DNA of 64,000 nucleotides from the NCBI GenBank assembly GCA_024102665.1, contig JAGFJP010000159.1, positions 59,412 to 123,411 of the forward strand, given 5' to 3'. Shown piece after piece: positions 52,731 to 58,622 of this stretch. The first letter of the stretch is position 1; every line of letters starts with the position of its first letter. The position numbers and the translations under genes are program-made. The notes beneath the pieces were generated by a model, which searched no databases, was not told the DNA's origin, and saw only the letters and a list, made by a program, of their open reading frames with translations. The DNA is from Thiogranum sp. (GTDB taxonomy: Bacteria; Pseudomonadota; Gammaproteobacteria; DSM-19610).

Positions 52731-53328
52731 GTGCAGGCACCTCAGTGCAACCGGTAGTGGGGAAGGTTCGGGTTAAGGTGCGTTCCAGGTTTTCCAGCCG
52801 CGTCTCAAGCAGCTCTGCCATGGTCTTCACATCCCTAGCGTTAATGATCAAGACTAGTAAGCCAACCGGGGTAGGTAAATCACGTTACACCGGAGGCATT
52901 CCTCGACGGCGCGACCCCCGCCAGGCGCTCGACACCTGAGGGTCGATGGCAGAGCGCAGGCGGAGAAGGGCTTCACTGCTTGAAGAACCGACGGCCCAAT
53001 ATATCATCGAAGGCATGTCTCCTCGAAGTTCACCGAGTCTGTGCTCCAGACTGACGAGTTAGGTTTCTGAGCGACGACAGCGTCAACGGCCGCTTTGGGT
53101 CAGAACGTTGCCGTTTATCGTTCTCTAATATTAGCGGCCGCTAACAGACAGGAAACGACCCTACAACGACATTCGCCTTCCTCGCTCCAAATCGGACCTT
53201 GGCACCGTTTGGCTGCCTGCACGGCTTATCCTTTCACGGATTAAACGGGGTCTCGTTTATCTAGCGAGCATAAAGGGAAAGAAAACCCTAGTTAATTGAT
53301 TTCCCCATAAATTGAATGCTATAACGAG
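52731..53328. other. Intergenic, one palindrome
   Basis: About 600 bp. A perfect 14-bp palindrome TTAGCGGCCGCTAA lies at 53131-53144. No gene is supported. Confidence 0.4.
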
Positions 53329-53382
53329 GTCTGCCTGTAAATGTAGAACGAGACAGGGAGTCCCGTGATCACGCTGTTGGGC
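53329..53382 (+). other. attC site 13
   Basis: R'' GTCTGCC (degenerate), R' GTTGGGC at 53376-53382. It belongs to the same short family as sites 1 and 16 (TGTAAATGTAGAACGAGACA-like stem). Confidence 0.7.
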
Positions 53383-53397
53383 GTCAAAGGTGGACGA

Positions 53398-53799
53398 ATG
53401 AAGAAAACAGTCTTCACGATCGTTTTGTTACTGTTCCCTTGTCTTAGTTTCGCCGGGGTTGATAGCTTTGAGTGCACAGTGACGTCTGTGAACACTGTAT
53501 CCGAGGACGGGGAAATCGTCACTGATACCGAGGACTTAAAAAAGCAAATTGGTTCCACGTTTTCTGTCGAGCGAAAGAGCGGCGAGATTAGAGGTGGTTA
53601 TTTCATCAACAATAAGCCAAGTAAAACTGTGGAAGTAATAAACGAACCGAACGACAATTCATATTACGCAATTAGCAAAAGCCATGGTCCTTACGTATCG
53701 GTTGGTTATTTATATATAGCAAATCACCGTAAATGGCTTAAAAAACCATTCACCTATACTAGCAGCGGAGAGTATATGTATTCCGGTTATTGTATGTAG
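53398..53799 (+). CDS. Cassette secreted hypothetical protein
   Basis: A 133-residue protein from ATG 53398 with a clear signal peptide (MKKTVFTIVLLLFPCLSFAG). The mature part is beta-rich, with Cys residues near both ends (FECTVTSVN; SGYCM) that could form a disulfide. No family recognised. Confidence 0.65.
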   Translation: MKKTVFTIVLLLFPCLSFAGVDSFECTVTSVNTVSEDGEIVTDTEDLKKQIGSTFSVERKSGEIRGGYFINNKPSKTVEVINEPNDNSYYAISKSHGPYVSVGYLYIANHRKWLKKPFTYTSSGEYMYSGYCM

Positions 53800-53803
53800 T
53801 GCC

Positions 53804-53867
53804 GCCCAACAAGGCACTCCAGCCGACCGCTCCGCGGTTTCGCGTCGGTTGAGCTCGGTCGTTATAT
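53804..53867 (+). other. attC site 14
   Basis: R'' GCCCAAC (exact complement of the cassette start GTTGGGC), stem AGCCGACCGCTCCGCGG and partial complement, R' GTTATAT at 53861-53867. A classical attC. Confidence 0.9.
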
Positions 53868-53873
53868 GGCTAC

Positions 53874-54656
53874 ATGAGGAAAGGTTTGAGTACTTGCACG
53901 ATGTACTACCACTACACAAGCATCGGCAGCCTCTATGAAATCGTAAAGACTCGAAAGGTCTGGTTTGGGAGCCTCGCTTTCATGAACGATAAGAGAGAGG
54001 GCTTTGAGCTTCATTCCATTCTCTCCCGCAGTGAGGAAGGGCGAAAGTGCTCCGCGGACGAACAGGCCGTTCTGGACTTGGTGGATACGACTATCGATAC
54101 GTTCTTGCGTTTTCAAATGGCCTTTTGTGCCACGAGCCTGAAAGATGACATTAGTCAGTGGCGCGCCTACACCCCATTGGGCCAAGGAGTTTGCATAGAG
54201 TTCGATGACAATTTCATTGCTGACCCAGACGTTCAAAAGGTCGATTGCATCTACGAACTGGGAGAGAAACGGGAACTGTTGGAGAAGGAGGGATCTCTAC
54301 TGCTAAACCAGCAGAGGTTACGAGAGTTCGAAAAATTTCCTGAATCAGTCAATGAGTACGTCCAGGCCGTGGTAAAGACGCTACCGAGCTTCAAGCACTA
54401 TTCCTTTCGGCCGGAGAAAGAAGTGCGGTGGGTCAAGTCGGCCGAGGGAGCGGCAGACCCGAGCGTAACCATACTGTACAGGCCGCATCGCCTCGGTCTC
54501 GCTACTTACACCGAGGTCGAAGTCGATCTTAGTTTCGTTAAGTCCGTGACGCTCGGGCCGCAGGTAGAGAGGCAGAATCAGAAGACTGTGGAGGACTTCT
54601 TGATTGTGAACGAATGTGCAGGGTACGTGACGAAATCCATGAGTACTCTTCGTTGA
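53874..54656 (+). CDS. DUF2971-family protein
   Basis: A 260-residue protein. MYYHYTSIGSLYEIVKTRKV and LAFMNDKREG near the N-terminus, AFCATSLKDDISQWRAYTPL and LGQGVCIEF in the middle match the DUF2971 family. An in-frame ATG at 53901 is an alternative start. Family function is unknown to me, but such proteins are common in islands and defence contexts. Confidence 0.75.
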   Translation: MRKGLSTCTMYYHYTSIGSLYEIVKTRKVWFGSLAFMNDKREGFELHSILSRSEEGRKCSADEQAVLDLVDTTIDTFLRFQMAFCATSLKDDISQWRAYTPLGQGVCIEFDDNFIADPDVQKVDCIYELGEKRELLEKEGSLLLNQQRLREFEKFPESVNEYVQAVVKTLPSFKHYSFRPEKEVRWVKSAEGAADPSVTILYRPHRLGLATYTEVEVDLSFVKSVTLGPQVERQNQKTVEDFLIVNECAGYVTKSMSTLR

Positions 54657-54666
54657 GTGAAGCACC

Positions 54667-54724
54667 ATATAACCATCGCGTCCAAGCGACGCGGTCCCCG
54701 CACGCTTGAAGCGAATCGTTATGC
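54667..54724 (+). other. attC site 15
   Basis: R'' ATATAAC (exact complement of the cassette start GTTATAT), stem CGCGTCCAAGCGACGC region, R' GTTATGC at 54718-54724. Confidence 0.9.
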
Positions 54725-54989
54725 AGCAAGGAAAGTCGGGGGGCAACCATGTTCTTAGACGCTCCAGATAAGTCTTCTCTAAGGTACGGGAGTCGACCCG
54801 TAATAAGACGTTCAGAGCTCTTGGTCTCAGCCAGCGCTTCCTTATCGTGAATTTTCGAACTGGCAAAGCATATTTGCTTGATTTGTTCATGGCTTGCTGC
54901 AATATTTCAGCGGATACTAATTCATGACCTACGGCCGGATAGAACCGTAGAACCATTGACAGACAACAAATCCGGAACGGATCATCGCA
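54725..54989. other. Gap at the start of the ClpP-fold cassette
   Basis: About 265 bp without a supported gene. A plus-strand frame contains LIVNFRTGKAYLLDLFMACC but lacks a start codon, so it may be the end of a broken gene. Confidence 0.35.
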
Positions 54990-55880
54990 ATGAATATTGT
55001 TCTATGTTTAATACTACTAATATTATCGTCCGGCTCAGTTGCAGCTGAGATATTTCTTGGGAATTCTCCTTGGGAGGCGCGAGTCACCGACGAGAATCCT
55101 GCTGTAATTCATATAAGCGGCACGATCGAAAGGGGTGATCTGAATAAAATCAAACAGTATGCCTACAAACTCCTGAAGAATGATCATGAGATACAATTTT
55201 CGCTTGATTCATCCGGTGGGGACTTCTTTGAAGCGATCAAGATCGGGGAATTCATTAAAGAGCTAAATGCTAGAACTAACGTATTTGGGATTTATTCCCG
55301 TGATTTCGACGATGAACCCACAAAGTGCTATAGCGCTTGTTTCATTATCTTTGTATCCGGAAGTATTCGGAGTCTTCGTGATAATAAATGGTACGATGCC
55401 ACCGGTAACCGACTATTAAAGGAATTTCCATCACTCGGAATACATAGGCCATATGTAAAACAAGAAGAATATGCAGAACTAGCAGCAAGCGATGCCAGAG
55501 ACGTTTATGCAAACATCGAGACGTTGACAAGAAAATATTTGAAAACTGTCAGTATCCCTCAATCGACAATTGATGAAATGTTCACAGTCACTTCTCGTCA
55601 GATTAGGTTTATTTCTCAATCCGAGTTTCGGGATAAAATTGGGTACACACAGCCATTTTTCGAAGAATGGCTTTATTCAAAATGTGGCGAACTGGATGAT
55701 GATGAAGTCAATGATTTGGCGGATTACGTGATAGAGTCCTATTCCACTGATAACGAGAAAACCATTTCTCCTGGATTCAAAAAAGGGTACGTAAATTATT
55801 TACACGAAAAACTAAGCAAGACTGAGTCCTGCAAAGATAATGCGGTGCTTGATCATCAGAAAGCGATTCTCCTTAAATGA
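54990..55880 (+). CDS. Secreted ClpP/crotonase-fold protease-like protein
   Basis: A 296-residue protein with a signal peptide (MNIVLCLILLILSSGSVAAE). The segments FSLDSSGGDFFEAIKIGEF and CYSACFIIFVSG resemble the ClpP-like serine protease fold, with a likely catalytic Ser in CYSAC and a His in GIHRPY. It should act in the periplasm or on the cell surface. Its stop overlaps the next ATG (ATGA), so a small gene is translationally coupled. AT-rich relative to the window. Confidence 0.65.
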   Translation: MNIVLCLILLILSSGSVAAEIFLGNSPWEARVTDENPAVIHISGTIERGDLNKIKQYAYKLLKNDHEIQFSLDSSGGDFFEAIKIGEFIKELNARTNVFGIYSRDFDDEPTKCYSACFIIFVSGSIRSLRDNKWYDATGNRLLKEFPSLGIHRPYVKQEEYAELAASDARDVYANIETLTRKYLKTVSIPQSTIDEMFTVTSRQIRFISQSEFRDKIGYTQPFFEEWLYSKCGELDDDEVNDLADYVIESYSTDNEKTISPGFKKGYVNYLHEKLSKTESCKDNAVLDHQKAILLK

Positions 55881-55978
55881 ACAAGCAAATTGCCATTGAC
55901 CTAATGAGAGAGCGCAGCCTCTTGAGATTGATAGCTAATGGCGCTGTAATAAAAGCGCTTGCTACTAATGACAGATAA
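55877..55978 (+). CDS. 33-residue coupled ORF
   Basis: A 33-codon frame (MNKQIAIDLMRERSLLRLIA at its start) between the ClpP-fold gene and a lipoprotein gene. The ATG overlaps the upstream stop and its stop overlaps the next gene's start by 11 nt. Helical, amphipathic. Function unknown; possibly a translation linker peptide or a small regulator. Confidence 0.45.
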   Translation: MNKQIAIDLMRERSLLRLIANGAVIKALATNDR

Positions 55979-56462
55979 TAACCATTCTACTAGAAATTAC
56001 TTCCGTCATTGGCGTTCACATGCTGCCCTCATCTGCTTTTTTATTAGCATTGCACTACTCGGCTGTCGCGAGCGGGAATATGCCGTATCCAATATACAGT
56101 CCAGCGAACGCCTCATCCCCTCGATCAATAGCGAAGAAGATGCCGTTGATGCGATGGCCGCCCGTATCGCGCTTGATAAGCTGTATAGCGATTGGACAAC
56201 ACTTGAATGCCTACAGTTTTCTATAGACGGTCAAGATCCGCACTATTTCGATCTTTCGGTACATGAAAAACACGGTGGTGGGTGTCCAGGCGATCCTTTG
56301 ACTTGGCCAACAGTAGACCGATTCAGACTGTATCGGGATAGCAATGTACTACTATGGTATGACATAGCAAATGACCGGTATCTTCTGTACGACACAAAGA
56401 TAATAAGTAATCCAGAGGTTGCATATGCACGGCGCATGGAGGGGGATGAGACTGGCGAATGA
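55968..56462 (+). CDS. Cassette lipoprotein
   Basis: A 164-residue protein from ATG 55968 with a signal peptide and lipobox (SIALLGC). The mature part has a Cys-rich and Trp-rich segment (GGGCPGDPLTWPTVDRFRLY). The longer frame to 55959 is unlikely. No family recognised. Coupled to the 33-residue ORF. Confidence 0.55.
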   Translation: MTDNNHSTRNYFRHWRSHAALICFFISIALLGCREREYAVSNIQSSERLIPSINSEEDAVDAMAARIALDKLYSDWTTLECLQFSIDGQDPHYFDLSVHEKHGGGCPGDPLTWPTVDRFRLYRDSNVLLWYDIANDRYLLYDTKIISNPEVAYARRMEGDETGE

Positions 56463-56604
56463 GCGCTCCCCGCGAGAACTACTGTCGATCCATGAGTGCC
56501 TCCCCAATTACTAACAGTGGCTGGTTGAATCCATGCCAGATGAAATGGGGCTTGCAAGCGCGTGTGCAGAATTATTTGAGTAAAATTGTACCAAGAGGCC
56601 GATC

Positions 56605-56862
56605 ATGTTATACGACGTAAGAGTTAGCTGGCATATAGGTAAGTACCTCGTCGATAGAGAGATTGCGAACGCTGTGATCGAATCTGGCTCATTCTATTCG
56701 CACTGCTCTATAGGTAAATATGGAAATGAGGCAAAGCACACCGCCGCGATAATTGTGAATGAATTGCTTAATAGCAATTCAATACGTAAAGAAGATTTGA
56801 CACCTCTCGGTTTAACTCGTATTTCCGAAGTCGTAACGGCTAGTGATCGATTTAAAGACTAG
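56605..56862 (+). CDS. Small cassette hypothetical protein
   Basis: An 85-residue frame (MLYDVRVSWHIGKYLVDREI) with mixed secondary structure. No signal peptide or domain recognised. Confidence 0.5.
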   Translation: MLYDVRVSWHIGKYLVDREIANAVIESGSFYSHCSIGKYGNEAKHTAAIIVNELLNSNSIRKEDLTPLGLTRISEVVTASDRFKD

Positions 56863-57230
56863 CAAGTCAATACGGCGAGCAAACGGGTATGGTGGGCAGC
56901 GTGTAGGCTCGGTCATTTGATCAGAACCATATAAACGTCAACTTGGCCGACCCCGGCCCTTCTAAGGGGAGGCGAGAGTAATCTTGGCTGAACGGCGAGA
57001 AGCGACCCAACGCGGGCCTTACTCAACTTGAAAACCAATTAAATTTAACGACCTCTGTAGGTTTAAATCCCACTTTCTCAACCATATGAAACGGTAAATT
57101 ACAGTTGTGGTTTCCCGGGCCTGGGTTATGAAGTACTGTTCTCGACAACCGAATGGTAAGTCGTATAAGGAAACTCAACATTCCTACGCGAGTGCAGGCA
57201 AACCGATAAGAACATGACGGAGGAGAGATT
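56863..57230. other. Gap, no gene supported
   Basis: About 370 bp. It may hold a decayed attC, but no R''/R' pair is convincing. GGTTTAAATCC near 57060 resembles a tRNA T-arm but lacks a tRNA fold. Confidence 0.35.
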
Positions 57231-57293
57231 ATGCATTTGACTCTTTTTCGTACGCTCAGCGTCTGCGTCTTTGCTGCCTTATGTGAGCTCTAG
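57231..57293 (+). CDS. Signal-peptide-only ORF ended by an attC
   Basis: A 20-codon frame (MHLTLFRTLSVCVFAALCEL) after a GGAGGAG ribosome site. Its stop TAG lies in the R'' box of attC site 16 at 57288. It looks like the 5' end of a secreted-protein gene cut by the attC, or a mini-cassette peptide. Confidence 0.45.
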   Translation: MHLTLFRTLSVCVFAALCEL

Positions 57294-57342
57294 CTGTAAA
57301 TGTATAACGAGACATGGCGTCTCGATTATTCAACTGTTATGT
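57288..57342 (+). other. attC site 16
   Basis: R'' CTCTAGC, stem AACGAGAC / GTCTCGATT, R' GTTATGT at 57336-57342. Nearly the same as site 1. Confidence 0.7.
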
Positions 57343-57360
57343 GCCAGAAGGAGATGAACA

Positions 57361-57762
57361 ATGAGGCTATTACTGAAGGCAGCGTTACTCTTGGGAGCGG
57401 TTTGGTTAAATCCTGCATTAGCAATAGATCCATGTAATTGCCACGGTTACGCCGGGCCCGGAGGCCCATGCTATGACGGTCCAGGCGGCCCCGCTTACGA
57501 CGGGCCTGGCGGTCCTGCTTATTCGGGCCCGGGCGGCCCATGCTATGCGGGTCCAGGAGGCACGGAATATTCAGGTCCGGGGGGGGCTGCATACGATGGC
57601 CCAGGCGGATCTAGGTACTCTGGTCCAGGTGGTGCCGCTTATTCTGGCCCAGGTGGTCCAGCCTATGATGGTCCGGGCGGCCCATGCTATGCAGGTCCAG
57701 GAGGCCCCTGCTATTCAGGACCAGGTGGGACGGGTGTAAATTGCCCTAGCGTATGTAGGTAA
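57361..57762 (+). CDS. Secreted octapeptide-repeat (GPGG) protein
   Basis: A 133-residue protein with a signal peptide (MRLLLKAALLLGAVWLNPAL) and twelve tandem octapeptides of the form G-P-G-G-x-x-Y-x from about residue 32 to residue 126, with the two x positions often PC, PA or AA and the final x D, S, A or N. Cys residues occur in several repeats and flank the array. The 24-bp DNA units are diverged, so the repeat is not recent. It is probably a secreted or surface glycine-rich structural or adhesive protein. No known family is obvious to me. Confidence 0.75.
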   Translation: MRLLLKAALLLGAVWLNPALAIDPCNCHGYAGPGGPCYDGPGGPAYDGPGGPAYSGPGGPCYAGPGGTEYSGPGGAAYDGPGGSRYSGPGGAAYSGPGGPAYDGPGGPCYAGPGGPCYSGPGGTGVNCPSVCR

Positions 57763-57773
57763 CATCAAACAGC

Positions 57774-57832
57774 ACATAACAAGGCGGCGGCCAAGCAGGC
57801 CGGCTTCGCCGCTGTCAACGGTCATCCAATGT
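57774..57832 (+). other. attC site 17 (3' end of array)
   Basis: R'' ACATAAC with preceding GC pairs with the cassette start GTTATGTGC. The stem is around CCGGCTTCGCCGC. R' is lost (CCAATGT). The downstream sequence TGTCCGTTTTA is similar to that after attC site 6, so it marks the end of the array. Confidence 0.75.
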
Positions 57833-57960
57833 CCGTTTTATGGGCTATTCGGATCGCTGAAGGTCGTGTTCTGGCCGGTTCCCGTCCTACAGGATTTTCT
57901 TATATACGATTTCGCTAAAGGACGGGAGGCGACCCGAAACAGACCTCGCCCTGACATTCA

Positions 57961-58401
57961 TCATGGTTGAGCTGCCAACGCCGGAGCCTTCAGTAACGCA
58001 AGGTAACGCAGTACGTCCTTCCAGCTCACAACACCGATCGTCGCGCCGGAAGCATTGACGACCGGCAAACAGCTCAGACTTTTTTCTACCATTACATCGA
58101 CGGCGTGTGCTACCGACGTACCGGACTCCAGAACGACCGGGTGTCTGGACATGATCTGGTGAGCTTTCTTGTTCAGCGTCGCGAGGTCTCTTGCACAGGC
58201 ACTGTCCTTGTCGATATTGGGACTGATCGCCTTGAGAAGGTCGCGGTCGGAGATGATTCCGACCAGCCTGTGATTCTCTTCCATCACCAGTAGATGATGG
58301 AACCGTTTGGCTGCAAATACCTTGCGGATCCTGTCCAGGTTGTCGTCCATGGACACGGAAACAGCGTGCCTGGTCATGATGGCATCTACATTCATCGTCA
58401 A
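57961..58401 (-). CDS. CBS-pair protein
   Basis: A 146-residue protein with two CBS domains (DAIMTRHAVSVSMDDNL; LVGIISDRDLLKAI; then HQIMSRHPVVLESGTSVAHA and TIGVVSWKDVLRYL). CBS pairs bind adenine nucleotides and regulate partner enzymes. It is divergent from the HD-GYP gene, and both share an intergenic region of about 220 bp. Confidence 0.85.
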   Translation of the reverse strand: MTMNVDAIMTRHAVSVSMDDNLDRIRKVFAAKRFHHLLVMEENHRLVGIISDRDLLKAISPNIDKDSACARDLATLNKKAHQIMSRHPVVLESGTSVAHAVDVMVEKSLSCLPVVNASGATIGVVSWKDVLRYLALLKAPALAAQP

Positions 58402-58622
58402 ATGGCCTCCTTTTGCCCGTTCAGGGATTCCAACGGTGTCGAGCAGTACCTTCGCCTGCCCGGATAACGGCCGTCGCGCCGATCAGAGGAGTTCCGGTAG
58501 CGGGATCGCAGAAAGCGCCGCGAAATCCGCCTGCAACCCGCCATCAAGCGTTAAGAACACACACCGCAAGCCGCTACCAATATTTGCATTTTTAACATTT
58601 GTGCGGAAGGAGGGAGGCGGCA

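Noticed and set aside
57050..57080. tRNA gene
   Set aside because: GGTTTAAATCC resembles a T-arm, but no acceptor, D-arm or anticodon stem could be matched.
57432..57750. Tandem 24-bp repeats as a minisatellite or CRISPR
   Set aside because: They are the coding repeats of a GPGG protein in one frame and are diverged at wobble positions.
30991..57832. An integron integrase gene within the array
   Set aside because: I found no tyrosine recombinase motif (R...HxxR...Y) in any frame of the window that I examined.
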